From Streptomyces sp. HSG2 (GTDB taxonomy: Bacteria > Actinomycetota > Actinomycetes > Streptomycetales > Streptomycetaceae), in assembly GCF_016598575.1 (NCBI RefSeq), contig NZ_CP066801.1, positions 4,506,501 through 4,570,500 of the forward strand: a stretch of 64,000 nt of DNA, written 5' to 3'. The position numbers were made by a program, and so were the translations under genes. Positions within the stretch are counted from its first letter, which is position 1; each line of letters opens with the position of its first letter. Below, one piece after another: positions 7,130 to 16,431 of this stretch. The notes beneath the pieces are model-generated. The model did not search any database, was not told the origin of the DNA, and saw only the letters and a program-made list of their open reading frames with translations.

Positions 7130-9934
7130 ATGACAGAGGATCTCTCTCCGGCCCAGCGGTACGCGGCGGCCCGCAGGCACACGGCCGAGCGGGCCACCGC
7201 CCTCGCCTCCTTCCGCGAGTTGTACGACTTCGAGCTCGATCCCTTCCAGATCGAGGCCTGCCGGGCACTGGAGGCGGGCAAGGGCGTCCTGGTCGCGGCC
7301 CCCACAGGTTCGGGCAAGACGATCGTCGGCGAGTTCGCCGTGCACCTCGCCCTTCTCCAGGGCAGGAAGTGCTTCTACACGACGCCGATCAAGGCACTGT
7401 CCAACCAGAAGTACGCGGATCTGTGCCGCCGCTACGGAAACGACCGGGTCGGTCTGCTCACCGGCGACAACTCCGTGAACCCAGAGGCCCCGGTGATCGT
7501 GATGACCACCGAGGTCCTGCGCAACATGCTCTACGCGGGATCGCGCGCCCTGCTCGGTCTCGGGCACGTCGTGATGGACGAGGTGCACTACCTCTCCGAC
7601 CGGTTCCGCGGCGCCGTCTGGGAGGAGGTGATCATCCACCTCCCGGAGTCGGTCACCCTGGTCTCGCTCTCGGCGACGGTCTCCAACGCGGAGGAGTTCG
7701 GCGACTGGCTCGACACGGTTCGTGGCGACACGGAGGTGGTCGTCTCCGAGCACCGTCCCGTTCCGCTCTTCCAGCACGTCCTGGCCGGACGCCGGATGTA
7801 CGACCTGTTCGAGGAGGGCGAGGGGCGACGGCGGGCCGTCAACCCGGACCTGACACGCATGGCCCGCCTGGAGGCGAGTCGCCCGTCCTACCAGGACCGT
7901 AGGCGGGGCCGGTCCTCGCGCGAGGCCGACCGGGAGCGGGAGCGCAGACAGCGCTCCCGCGTCTGGACTCCGAGCCGACCCGAGGTCGTCGCGCGTCTGG
8001 ACGGCGAGGGGCTGCTTCCCGCGATCACCTTCATCTTCAGCCGGGCGGGCTGCGAGACGGCCGTCCAGCAGTGTCTGCGTGCCGGGCTGAGACTCAACGA
8101 CCAGGCCGAGCGCGAGCGGGTCCGCGCTCTGGTGGAGGAGCGCACGGCCACGCTGCCCTCCGAGGACCTGCACGTCCTGGGGTACTACGAGTGGCTGGAG
8201 GGCCTCGAACGCGGTCTGGCGGCGCACCACGCCGGCATGTTGCCGACCTTCAAGGAGGTCGTCGAGGAACTGTTCGTCCGAGGTCTGGTCAAGGCGGTCT
8301 TCGCCACCGAGACGCTCGCCCTCGGCATCAACATGCCCGCCCGCTCGGTGGTCCTGGAGAAGCTCGTCAAGTGGAACGGCGAGCAGCACGCCGACATCAC
8401 CCCGGGGGAGTTCACCCAGCTGACCGGCCGGGCCGGCCGTCGGGGCATCGACGTGGAGGGCCACGCCGTGGTGCTGTGGCAGCGCGGCATGAACCCCGAG
8501 CACCTCGCGGGTCTGGCCGGGACCCGCACGTATCCGCTGCGTTCCAGCTTCCGCCCCTCGTACAACATGGCGGTCAATCTGGTCTCGCAGTTCGGCCGGC
8601 ACCGTTCCCGGGAACTCCTGGAGACCTCCTTCGCGCAGTTCCAGGCGGACCGTTCGGTGGTCGGCATCTCCCGGAAGGTCCAACGCAACGAGGAGGGGCT
8701 GGAGGGCTACCGGGCGTCCATGACCTGCCACCTCGGTGATTTCGAGGAGTACGCGGGCCTGCGCCGTGAGTTGAAGGACCGCGAGGCGGAGTTGGCCCGC
8801 CGGGGCGTCGCGCACCGGCGGGTCGAGGCGACCACCTCGCTGGAGCGGCTCAGGCCCGGCGACGTCATCCACGTCCCCGCCGGCAAGTACGCCGGTCTCG
8901 CTCTGGTGTTGGACCCGGGTTTCCCGGCGGGGCGGTCCAACGGCCACCGAGGCCACGAGCACCACGACGGCCCGCGCCCCCTGGTGCTGACCGCCGAGCG
9001 TCAGGTCAAGCGGCTCGCGGCGATGGACTTCCCGGTGCCCGTGGAGCCGTTGGAGCGCATGCGGATCCCGAAGGCCTTCAACCCGCGCTCTCCGCAATCG
9101 CGCAGGGACCTGGCGTCCGCGTTGCGAGCCAAGGCCGGACACGTCCCGCCCGAGCGACACCGCAAGAGGCGCTCCGAGGCGGCCGACGATCAGGAGATCA
9201 CCCGCCTGCGGAAGGCACTGCGCGCGCATCCCTGCCACGGGTGCGACGATCGCGAGGACCATGCCCGTTGGGCGGAGCGCTACCATCGCCTGCTCAGGGA
9301 CACCTCGCAACTGGAGCGCCGGATCGAGGGCAGGACCAACACCGTCGCCCGCACCTTCGACCGGGTGGTCGGCCTCCTGACGGAGCTGGACTACCTCCGT
9401 GAGGACGAGGTCACCGAGCACGGTCGACGACTCGCGCGTCTCTACGGAGAGTTGGACCTGTTGGCGAGCGAGTGCCTGCGCGAGCGCGTGTGGGAGGGGC
9501 TCGGCCCCGCCGAACTCGCCGCCTGCGTGTCGGCGTTGGTATACGAGTCGCGGGTCTCCGACGACGCGGCGCCGCCCAGGCTCCCCTCCGGGCGGGCGAA
9601 GGCGGCGCTCGGCGAGACCGTCCGCATCTGGGGACGGCTGGACGCCTTGGAAGAGGACTTCCGGATCACCCAGAGCGAGGGCGTCGGCCAGCGCGAACCC
9701 GACCTCGGCTTCGCATGGGCGGCCTACATGTGGGCGTCGGGCCGAGGCCTGGACGAGGTCCTGCGCGAGGTGGAGATGCCCGCCGGGGACTTCGTCCGCT
9801 GGTGCAAGCAGGTCATCGACGTGCTGGGGCAGATCGCCGCCGCGCCCGCCGAGGACTCGACCGTCCCCCGCAGTGCCCGGAGGGCGATCGACGGTCTGCT
9901 CCGGGGCGTGGTGGCCTACTCCTCCGTCGCCTAG
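7130..9934 (+). CDS. helY: Ski2/Mtr4-like DEAD/DEAH-box RNA helicase (HelY type)
   Basis: This 934-residue superfamily 2 helicase has its Q-motif region near residue 38 (DPFQIEA), Walker A APTGSGKT at about 57-64, motif II MDEVHYL near residue 149, motif III SLSATVSN, and the helicase C motifs including TETLALGINMPAR and QLTGRAGRRGID. A C-terminal helical domain (DSHCT-like), with CHGCDDREDHARWAERY before it, closes the protein. The family unwinds RNA and is related to eukaryotic exosome helicases. The bacterial role in RNA turnover is inferred, not proven. Position directly after tatC is conserved in Streptomyces and mycobacteria. Confidence 0.93.
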   Translation: MTEDLSPAQRYAAARRHTAERATALASFRELYDFELDPFQIEACRALEAGKGVLVAAPTGSGKTIVGEFAVHLALLQGRKCFYTTPIKALSNQKYADLCRRYGNDRVGLLTGDNSVNPEAPVIVMTTEVLRNMLYAGSRALLGLGHVVMDEVHYLSDRFRGAVWEEVIIHLPESVTLVSLSATVSNAEEFGDWLDTVRGDTEVVVSEHRPVPLFQHVLAGRRMYDLFEEGEGRRRAVNPDLTRMARLEASRPSYQDRRRGRSSREADRERERRQRSRVWTPSRPEVVARLDGEGLLPAITFIFSRAGCETAVQQCLRAGLRLNDQAERERVRALVEERTATLPSEDLHVLGYYEWLEGLERGLAAHHAGMLPTFKEVVEELFVRGLVKAVFATETLALGINMPARSVVLEKLVKWNGEQHADITPGEFTQLTGRAGRRGIDVEGHAVVLWQRGMNPEHLAGLAGTRTYPLRSSFRPSYNMAVNLVSQFGRHRSRELLETSFAQFQADRSVVGISRKVQRNEEGLEGYRASMTCHLGDFEEYAGLRRELKDREAELARRGVAHRRVEATTSLERLRPGDVIHVPAGKYAGLALVLDPGFPAGRSNGHRGHEHHDGPRPLVLTAERQVKRLAAMDFPVPVEPLERMRIPKAFNPRSPQSRRDLASALRAKAGHVPPERHRKRRSEAADDQEITRLRKALRAHPCHGCDDREDHARWAERYHRLLRDTSQLERRIEGRTNTVARTFDRVVGLLTELDYLREDEVTEHGRRLARLYGELDLLASECLRERVWEGLGPAELAACVSALVYESRVSDDAAPPRLPSGRAKAALGETVRIWGRLDALEEDFRITQSEGVGQREPDLGFAWAAYMWASGRGLDEVLREVEMPAGDFVRWCKQVIDVLGQIAAAPAEDSTVPRSARRAIDGLLRGVVAYSSVA

Positions 9935-10382
9935 GGCGGCGCTGGGACCGTCGGGGACAGAGACGGGGCGGTCCGCGATCCCTCGACGTGGGCCCGGGGT
10001 GACCGCGTGGTCGTCGGCGGTCCGGGCGGAAGGAGAGCGGCGCGCCGGTCGTACCCCGCGTCGATCCGGGTGAGGCGGTGCCGAGTGCCGCAGGGCGGCG
10101 GCGCCGCCATTCCTTTCGGATCCGCGACGCGTGTTCGAGGGGCGTGTGGTGGGGGGACGCGACGAGAATACCGCTGCCGCGCGCCCCGATTCAGGCGGTT
10201 CGGCAACATGACGTGCCGATGATCCGCTCGGACTAGGCTCGCCCGCGGCGCGGCGAGTCGCGGTGAATCCGTGTACTTGCTCGCAGGTGTGCCGCGGAGT
10301 CCGATCCGTCCTCGGGACACCCCGCCGCGAGCTCCGCCACCCCGGTCGAGCCGTCCCCGCCGATCCGTACGCAGAGGGCCCC
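9935..10382. other. Intergenic region before the conservon operon
   Basis: These 448 bp hold no coding region I can support; the open frames here have poor codon structure. The region presumably contains the conservon promoter, but I could not pick out a convincing -35/-10 pair. There is no RNA-gene-like fold that I recognise. Confidence 0.5.
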
Positions 10383-11990
10383 ATGGTGAGTGTTGCCTCC
10401 CCCGCACGCAGCCGCGAACTCCCCTACACGAGAGTGCTCCTGCCCCCCGCGATACTGATGGGGGCCGCGACCGGGGCGGCCGTGGCGGTGGTGGCCGAAC
10501 CGGCGAGGATCGCCGTGGGTGTCCTCGGCGCTCTCGCCACCCTCCTGGTCACCGTCACGGTCGCCGACGCGGCCCGTCGCGTTCGTGCGCTCCGGATCGG
10601 CCAGGCCGCGCGAACCCGCCACGTCGCCGACCTCGAACGCCGGATCTCCCGGAACGACGCGGACCTGTCACGCCTCGGCCGCGAGATCCTCCCCGCGGCC
10701 GTCGCCTACCTGCGACAGGGCAACGCGCCACGCGACGTGCTGGCCCGACTGGGCGATCTCGACCCCTCCTACGGCGCGCTCGGCGAGCCTCAGCGCGCCT
10801 TGCTCCGCTCCGTCCTCGAACTCGTCGACCTGGAGGACACCGCCTGGGAGGCCTCCCAACGCTCCTTCGTCGACATCGCGCGCCGGGTGCAGGCCATCGT
10901 CCACCAGCAGGCCAACGAGCTGCGCGAGATGGAGGAGGACCACGGCCGCAACCCCGAGGTCTTCCACGACCTGCTGCGCATCGACCACGGCAACGCCCTC
11001 ATCGGTCGGCTCGCCGACTCCATCGCCGTCATCGGCGGCGGCCGGCCCGGCCGGCAGTGGCCCGCTCCGGTCGCGCTGTACAGCGTGCTGCGCGGCGCGA
11101 TGTCCCGCATCCTGGAGTACCGCCGCATCGATCTGTCCTCCATCGCCAAGATCAGCGTTCGCGGCACCGCCGTCGAACCCGTGATCCATGCCGCGGCCGA
11201 GCTGCTCGACAACGCCACCCGCTACTCGCCGCCCAACACCGACGTCCACGTCACGGCCACCGAGGTGCAGACGGGTGTGGCCATCGAGATCGAGGACGCC
11301 GGTGTCAACCTGAGCGAGGACGCGCGCACGCGGATCGAGGGAATGCTGGAGAGCGCTCGGCAGGGCACCGACCTGGCGGACATCGCCGGCAACCCGCGCC
11401 TCGGCCTCGCCGTCGTCGGCCGGTTGTGCGCCGCGTTCGACATGCGCGTCTCCCTGCGCGCCTCCGCCTACGGCGGTGTGCGCGCCATCCTGGTCGTCCC
11501 CCGGGACATGCTCACCGACGACCCCGGCGTGGGCCTCGCGCACGGGATCGGAGCGGCCTCGCTGCCCGCCCAGGGCCCCGACGCGTTGCCGGGCCCACGA
11601 CGTCGTCCCAAGAAGCGACGACCCACCAGCCCACCCTCCGGGGCTCCGACGCGGGTCTCCGACGACGTCCCCGAGGTCACCGAGTGGACGGCTGGAGGAC
11701 TTCCCCAACGGCGCAGCAGAGTGCGGACCCCGCTCAGTCGACGGATCGCCGAACAGGCCGCCGACGAGAGGGAGCACGCCCGGCGGGAGGCGCTCACGGA
11801 CTCCGGTCCGCCCCGCGTCGTCGGTGCGACGACCGACGGCCGAGCGGGCGAGGGGGCGCAGGAGGACCCGCCGGGACTTTGGGTCGAGGCCTTCTGGGAG
11901 GGCCTGAAGGGAGAGCCCGATCCGACCGCCTTCACCCAGCCGCCCAATGAGACCCGTGACCGGGCCGACGACGAGGGGGACCCCCAGTGA
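10383..11990 (+). CDS. rarA: Conservon sensor-like ATP-binding protein (CvnA9/RarA type)
   Basis: This is the first gene of a five-gene conservon, 535 residues from ATG 10383. Two N-terminal membrane helices (about residues 18-60) are followed by a coiled helical region and a GHKL-type ATPase domain with the N-box AAAELLDNATRYSPPNT and G-box NPRLGLAVVGRLCAAF. The usual phospho-accepting histidine box is not obvious, as in other conservon sensors. A charged, probably disordered tail ends the protein. In S. coelicolor and S. griseus, RarA works with RarB-D as a membrane-associated complex likened to G-protein signalling that influences aerial mycelium. The name rests on gene order next to the tat/helicase block. 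Confidence 0.85.
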   Translation: MVSVASPARSRELPYTRVLLPPAILMGAATGAAVAVVAEPARIAVGVLGALATLLVTVTVADAARRVRALRIGQAARTRHVADLERRISRNDADLSRLGREILPAAVAYLRQGNAPRDVLARLGDLDPSYGALGEPQRALLRSVLELVDLEDTAWEASQRSFVDIARRVQAIVHQQANELREMEEDHGRNPEVFHDLLRIDHGNALIGRLADSIAVIGGGRPGRQWPAPVALYSVLRGAMSRILEYRRIDLSSIAKISVRGTAVEPVIHAAAELLDNATRYSPPNTDVHVTATEVQTGVAIEIEDAGVNLSEDARTRIEGMLESARQGTDLADIAGNPRLGLAVVGRLCAAFDMRVSLRASAYGGVRAILVVPRDMLTDDPGVGLAHGIGAASLPAQGPDALPGPRRRPKKRRPTSPPSGAPTRVSDDVPEVTEWTAGGLPQRRSRVRTPLSRRIAEQAADEREHARREALTDSGPPRVVGATTDGRAGEGAQEDPPGLWVEAFWEGLKGEPDPTAFTQPPNETRDRADDEGDPQ

Positions 11991-12394
11991 TCCAGCAGCA
12001 GGGCCAGTTCGACTGGATGTTGAAGCAGCTCCACGACGGTGTCCCGGGCATCGAGATGATCGTGGTGCTGTCCGCGGACGGTCTTCGGATCGCGCGCTAC
12101 GCGGGCGATCCGGACGCGGCCGACCGGGTGGCGGCGGCCTGTGCGGGCCTGCAGAGCCTCGCCGGCGCCGTGGCCGAGGAGATCCCCGCGAGCGAGGGCA
12201 GGATGAAGCTCGTCATCATCGAGATCGACGGCGGCTACTTCTATCTGATGGCCGCCGGCGCCAACGCCTATCTCGCCGTACTCTCCGACGTCCGCTGCGA
12301 GCCGGGCATGATGAGCAACCGCATGCGCGACCTGGTGGCCCGGATCGGCCCGCATCTCACCAGCCCGGCCCGCCGGGAAGGGCAGCCCCGGTGA
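11987..12394 (+). CDS. rarB: Roadblock/LC7-domain protein (CvnB9/RarB type)
   Basis: This 135-residue single-domain roadblock/LC7 protein is the second conservon gene. It starts at GTG 11987, overlapping the previous stop (GTGA). The core DWMLKQLHDGVPGIEMIVVLSADGLRIARY and the later GGYFYLMAAGANAYLAVL strands match the family, which in MglB-like proteins acts on small GTPases. It probably regulates the GTPase encoded two genes downstream. It is likely translated in tight coupling with its neighbours. Confidence 0.92.
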   Translation: MIQQQGQFDWMLKQLHDGVPGIEMIVVLSADGLRIARYAGDPDAADRVAAACAGLQSLAGAVAEEIPASEGRMKLVIIEIDGGYFYLMAAGANAYLAVLSDVRCEPGMMSNRMRDLVARIGPHLTSPARREGQPR

Positions 12395-12819
12395 CGCCGT
12401 CCCGACGTCGGCGACGACCGGACGGCCCGGAACCCCCTCCCTCGCCCCCCGCCACGTCCTCCGCGGACGTCGCGGCCACGGAGGCCGAGGACACGCGGAA
12501 CCCGGAGCGTCTCTACGTGATCGGCGACGGGGACGGCGAGCGTACCGGGATCGACCTGGTCACGCTCATCGTGGCGCTTCGCGACACGCCTCCCGCGTCC
12601 GCCACGCCCGAGCAAGCGGCTCTGCTCCGCCTCTGCGTCGCGCCGCTCTCCGTCGCGGAGTTGTCGGCCTACCTGGGCCTGCCCTTCGGCGTCGTGACGG
12701 TGTTGCTCTCCGACCTGCTCGCGGCGGAGCTGGTACAGGCGCGCTCCCCGGTCGTCCGCCGACAGGTCGCCGACCGATCCCTTCTCGAAGCGGTGATGCA
12801 TGGACTTCAGAAACTCTGA
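12391..12819 (+). CDS. rarC: DUF742 protein (CvnC9/RarC type)
   Basis: This third conservon gene encodes 142 residues from GTG 12391, overlapping the rarB stop. After a Pro/Arg-rich leader comes the DUF742 domain: RLYVIGDGDGERTGIDLVTLIVA, then a winged-helix-like part with LCVAPLSVAELSAYLGLPFGVVTVLLSDLL. DUF742 proteins always travel with the roadblock protein and the Ras-like GTPase in Streptomyces. The biochemical role is not established. The 3' end overlaps the GTPase gene by 20 bp. Confidence 0.9.
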   Translation: MTPSRRRRRPDGPEPPPSPPATSSADVAATEAEDTRNPERLYVIGDGDGERTGIDLVTLIVALRDTPPASATPEQAALLRLCVAPLSVAELSAYLGLPFGVVTVLLSDLLAAELVQARSPVVRRQVADRSLLEAVMHGLQKL

Positions 12820-13420
12820 CCCCGTCCCCGGACCTCGCGGACGGGACCGGCTCCCCCCCTCGGCCGAGGCGGCGGTGAAGCTCGTGGTCGTGGGCGGTTT
12901 CGGGGTCGGAAAGACCACCATGGTCGGTTCGGTCAGCGAAATCAGGCCGCTGACCACCGAGGAGACCATGACCGAGGCCGGGATCGGGGTCGACGACGAC
13001 TTCGGCTCCGCGTCCAAGACCGCCACCACGGTCGCCATGGACTTCGGTCGGATCAGCATCACCGACCGGCTGGTGCTGTACCTCTTCGGCACCCCCGGGC
13101 AGGAGCGCTTCTGGTTCCTCTGGAACGGGCTGTTCGAAGGCGCGCTCGGCGCCGTGGTGCTGGTGGACACGCGCAGACTGGAGGTCAGTTTCGACGTGAT
13201 GGGCCGGCTCGAAGAGCGGGGAGTGCCCTTCGTCGTGGCCGTCAACTCCTTTCCCGACGCGCCGTGCTACCCGCTCGCCGAGTTGCGCGCCGCTCTCGAC
13301 CTGGCCGAGGAGATCCCGATCGTCGAGTGCGACGTGCGCCGCCGGACCTCCAGTCGCGATGTCCTGATGACGCTGATGACCTTCCTTTACTCCCTGGCTT
13401 CGACGGGGGTGCCGCGCTGA
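12800..13420 (+). CDS. rarD: Ras-like small GTPase of the conservon (CvnD9/RarD type)
   Basis: This fourth conservon gene starts at ATG 12800 inside the end of rarC and encodes 206 residues. The P-loop GGFGVGKTTMVG is at about residues 32-43, followed by switch-like segments, FGTPGQERFWFLW (the G3 region) and VAVNSFPDA (an NKxD-like G4). This is the MglA/Cvn type of bacterial GTPase. It is expected to cycle between GTP and GDP at the membrane under control of the roadblock protein. A 208-bp gap without a gene separates it from the P450 gene. Confidence 0.93.
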   Translation: MDFRNSDPVPGPRGRDRLPPSAEAAVKLVVVGGFGVGKTTMVGSVSEIRPLTTEETMTEAGIGVDDDFGSASKTATTVAMDFGRISITDRLVLYLFGTPGQERFWFLWNGLFEGALGAVVLVDTRRLEVSFDVMGRLEERGVPFVVAVNSFPDAPCYPLAELRAALDLAEEIPIVECDVRRRTSSRDVLMTLMTFLYSLASTGVPR

Positions 13421-13628
13421 CCGCGCCCCCCGCCCGCGGCTCCCGACCCCGACGCGCCGCCCCCCGGCGGCCGTGTCCGCCGCACCCGCCACCGGCGCGC
13501 GAGTCCCCGGGCCGCTCCGGAACGGGGCGGGCGCCCGTCCCCGACCGGCCCGGTAGCCGCGCGCACGGCCTGGCACGACACCAGCGGGGGGCCGGCGAGA
13601 CCCTCCGCACGACGAAGGACCCCACCCC

Positions 13629-15191
13629 GTGAACAACGAACCCATCGAGTCGGCGCCCGGTGCCGCCGCGACCGACGCGTCCGTCCGGGACCAGGAGGAC
13701 ACGGGCGCGGCCCCCCGCCGCCCGACCGGGCAGGGACCGGTCCCCACCCCGCCGCCCGGCTGCCCCGCCGGCGGACCAGGGGCGGCGGGGCCGCGCCGGC
13801 TGCACGAGGCCGCCGAGCCAAACGACCTCTACGTGGAACTGCGGGCGGAGCACGGTCCCGTGGCCCCCGTCCTCATCCACGACGACGTGCCGGTCTGGGT
13901 GGTGCTGGGGCACGCCGAGAACCTCCGACTCGTCTCCACCCCCGCCGTGTTCAGCCGCGACAGCCGGATCTGGACGCCACTCGCCGAGGGGATGGTCAAG
14001 CCCGACCACCCGCTCATGCCGCACATCGCCTGGCAACCCATCGCCTCGCACGCCGAGGGCGAGGAACACAAGCGGCTGCGCGCCGCCGTCGCGGGCGCCA
14101 TGGCCACCATCGACTATCGCGGTCTGCGCCGCTACGTCCGCCGACACAGCAGGATCCTGGTCAACCGCTTCTGCGAACGCGGGCGCGCCGATCTCGTCGG
14201 CGGATTCGCCGAGCATCTGCCGATGGCCGTGCTCTGCGAGATCTTCGGCATGCCCGAGGAGTACGGCGACCGGCTGGTCGGCGCCGCCCGCGACGCGCTC
14301 AAGGGCACCGACACGGCGATCGAGAGCCACGCCCACGTCATGGAGATCCTGGAGCGACACACCGCGCGGCGCCGCGCTCAGCCCGCCGAGGACTTCACCT
14401 CCCACCTGGTCGACCATCCCGCGCGGCTCACCGACGACGAGGTCCGAGAGCACCTGCGGCTGGTCCTGTTCGCGGCCTACGAGGCCACGGTCAACCTCAT
14501 CTCCAACGTTCTGCGGGTGGTGCTCACCGACCCTCGATTCCGGGCCCGCCTGAGCGGCGGCGAGATGACCGTGCCGGAGGCGGTGGAGCAGTCCCTCTGG
14601 GACGAGCCGCCGTTCAGCACCGTCTTCGCGTACTTCGCCAAGCAGGACACCGAGTTGGGGGGACGGCGCATCCGTCGGGGCGACGGCCTGCTGTTCGGCA
14701 TCGCCCCCGGCAACGTGGACCCGCGCATCCGTCCCGATCTCAGTGCCGGGATGCGCGGCAACCGATCCCACCTCGCCTTCGGGGGAGGCCCGCACGAGTG
14801 CCCCGGTCAGGACATCGGCCGGGTCATCGCCGACGCGGGGGTGGACGCCCTGCTGATGCGGCTCCCCGACGTTCGACTCGACTGCCCCGAGGAGGTGCTG
14901 CGTTGGCGGTCCTCGATCGCCTCGCGGCAACTGGTCTCCCTGCCTGTGCGGTTCGAGCCCAGGCAGCCGGAACCGGTCTCGACACCGCCCGGCCGATCCC
15001 CGGTGCCCAGAGGAGAGGGACTCTGGCACCGCGGCGAGCGCCCGGCCGCCGATCCGACCGAGCGGGTCTTCGTGTCGCCCGCGGAGACGGGCGACGACCT
15101 CCTGCGCCCGCCCTCGAAGGACCCGGAGGACGCCGTCCCGCCACGCGGCGTCTGGCACCGTCTCCTGCGCTGGTGGCGGGGCTACGAATGA
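13629..15191 (+). CDS. rarE: Conservon cytochrome P450 lacking the EXXR motif
   Basis: This 520-residue P450 starts at GTG 13629 and is the fifth conservon gene. A Pro-rich leader of about 50 residues precedes the P450 fold. The haem-ligand loop FGGGPHECPGQD places the cysteine at residue 391. At the K-helix, where P450s carry EXXR, the sequence reads EQSLW at residues 320-324. Aligned on the following DEPP turn, both Glu and Arg of EXXR are replaced, a state described for the CYP157 family of Streptomyces. The I-helix also lacks a clear acid-Thr pair (LVLFAAYEATVNL). A tail of about 80 residues is additional. The substrate is unknown. Confidence 0.88.
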   Translation: MNNEPIESAPGAAATDASVRDQEDTGAAPRRPTGQGPVPTPPPGCPAGGPGAAGPRRLHEAAEPNDLYVELRAEHGPVAPVLIHDDVPVWVVLGHAENLRLVSTPAVFSRDSRIWTPLAEGMVKPDHPLMPHIAWQPIASHAEGEEHKRLRAAVAGAMATIDYRGLRRYVRRHSRILVNRFCERGRADLVGGFAEHLPMAVLCEIFGMPEEYGDRLVGAARDALKGTDTAIESHAHVMEILERHTARRRAQPAEDFTSHLVDHPARLTDDEVREHLRLVLFAAYEATVNLISNVLRVVLTDPRFRARLSGGEMTVPEAVEQSLWDEPPFSTVFAYFAKQDTELGGRRIRRGDGLLFGIAPGNVDPRIRPDLSAGMRGNRSHLAFGGGPHECPGQDIGRVIADAGVDALLMRLPDVRLDCPEEVLRWRSSIASRQLVSLPVRFEPRQPEPVSTPPGRSPVPRGEGLWHRGERPAADPTERVFVSPAETGDDLLRPPSKDPEDAVPPRGVWHRLLRWWRGYE

Positions 15192-15337
15192 TCCCGACCG
15201 GGGTCGCCCCACCCTCGGGCGGAAGCGCCCCGGCAGGTATCCCGACACGTCACGCGCGGGCGGAGTCCCGCGAACCGTCCCCGGCCGACCCGCCGCGCGC
15301 CGCCAGGACCTCGGGTGGCCGCCGCCACCGGAAGGAG

Positions 15338-16300
15338 TCAGTCGGAAGCGCACCACGTCCCGTACGAGGACCACGCCTCCAACGTCCGCCCGGTCCGGAA
15401 ACGATGCCGTCGCCCGCTCCACGGATCGGTGAACGCGAGGCCGGTCGCCAGCAGTTGCAGAGGACGGCGGAAGTCGCCCGGTGGTGCCGGGTCGGTCACC
15501 ACGGGGTAGAGCGGATCCCCCAGGATCGGCACGCCCAACCCGCTCAGATGCACCCGGAGTTGATGCGTGCGACCGGTCGTGGGGAGCAGGCGATAGCGAC
15601 CGAGATCCACCGCCCCCGCCCGCCGCTCCACCAACTCGACCCGGCTCTCGGCGTTGGGGGTCCCCGGCTCCTGCCGGGCGGCCGGCACGCCCCTTTCCTT
15701 CACGATGCGACCGCGGACCGTGCGGGGCAGGTCCAGTTCCGGATCGTAGGGGGCGACGGCCTCGTACTCCTTGCGTACCAGCCGGTCGCGGAACAGGGTC
15801 TGGTACGCGCCGCGCTCCTCCGGCCGGACGGTGAACAGCACCAGACCGGCCGTGAGCCGGTCCAGACGGTGCGCCGCCGTGAGCGTCGGGATGCCCAGGT
15901 CGCGGCGGAGACGGGTCAGCGCCGTCTCGACCACGTGTCCACCGCGTGGTGTGGTGGCCAGGAAGTGGGGCTTGTCGGCGACGACGATGTGCGCGTCCCG
16001 GTAGACCACGTCGAGGGCGAAGGGCACCGGGTGCTCGGCGGGCCGCTCCCGGTGGAACCACACGTACGCCCCCGGTCGAAAGGGGTCCCGGGCCGTCACC
16101 GCCCGCCCGTCGGCGTCCACCACGAGGCCGTCGTCCATCAGCGTGGCCACCGCCCCGGCGGGCGCTCCGGACAGCCGCCACACCAGGTAGTCGCGTACCG
16201 TCGACCACGGCCCGGTGACGGGCAGCCGGACCCTGACCGGGTCCACTCCGTCGCGCTGAGGCAGCGGTGCCGGTGGCGGGGGGGTGCGTCGACGTCTCAT
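15338..16300 (-). CDS. RluA-family RNA pseudouridine synthase
   Basis: This 320-residue protein on the minus strand starts at ATG 16300. It has an N-terminal S4-like region (WSTVRDYLVWRLSG) and a catalytic domain with the RluA signature AAHRLDRLTAGLVLF, whose Asp is the catalytic residue. The fold's later motifs RTHQLRVHLSGLGVPILGDPLYP are also present. The family isomerises uridines to pseudouridine in rRNA or tRNA, but I cannot tell which site. It converges with the conservon, and the 146-bp gap between them holds nothing I recognise. Confidence 0.92.
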   Translation of the reverse strand: MRRRRTPPPPAPLPQRDGVDPVRVRLPVTGPWSTVRDYLVWRLSGAPAGAVATLMDDGLVVDADGRAVTARDPFRPGAYVWFHRERPAEHPVPFALDVVYRDAHIVVADKPHFLATTPRGGHVVETALTRLRRDLGIPTLTAAHRLDRLTAGLVLFTVRPEERGAYQTLFRDRLVRKEYEAVAPYDPELDLPRTVRGRIVKERGVPAARQEPGTPNAESRVELVERRAGAVDLGRYRLLPTTGRTHQLRVHLSGLGVPILGDPLYPVVTDPAPPGDFRRPLQLLATGLAFTDPWSGRRHRFRTGRTLEAWSSYGTWCASD

Positions 16301-16431
16301 CGCCGGCAGCCTACGCGGCCTAGCCGGTTGGCCCACACCGATACCGAGCACAGGAAAGCGGCCACGACGGCACGGGGCGGGCCGGTCGCCGCCCCACCCG
16401 AGGGCGCCGCGTGGTGCGCGTGATCGGTCCG

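Noticed and set aside
6992..10384. Very long open frame (over 1100 codons) antisense to the helicase gene
   Set aside because: High G+C DNA produces long antisense frames; the codon pattern and all recognisable motifs belong to the helicase on the plus strand.
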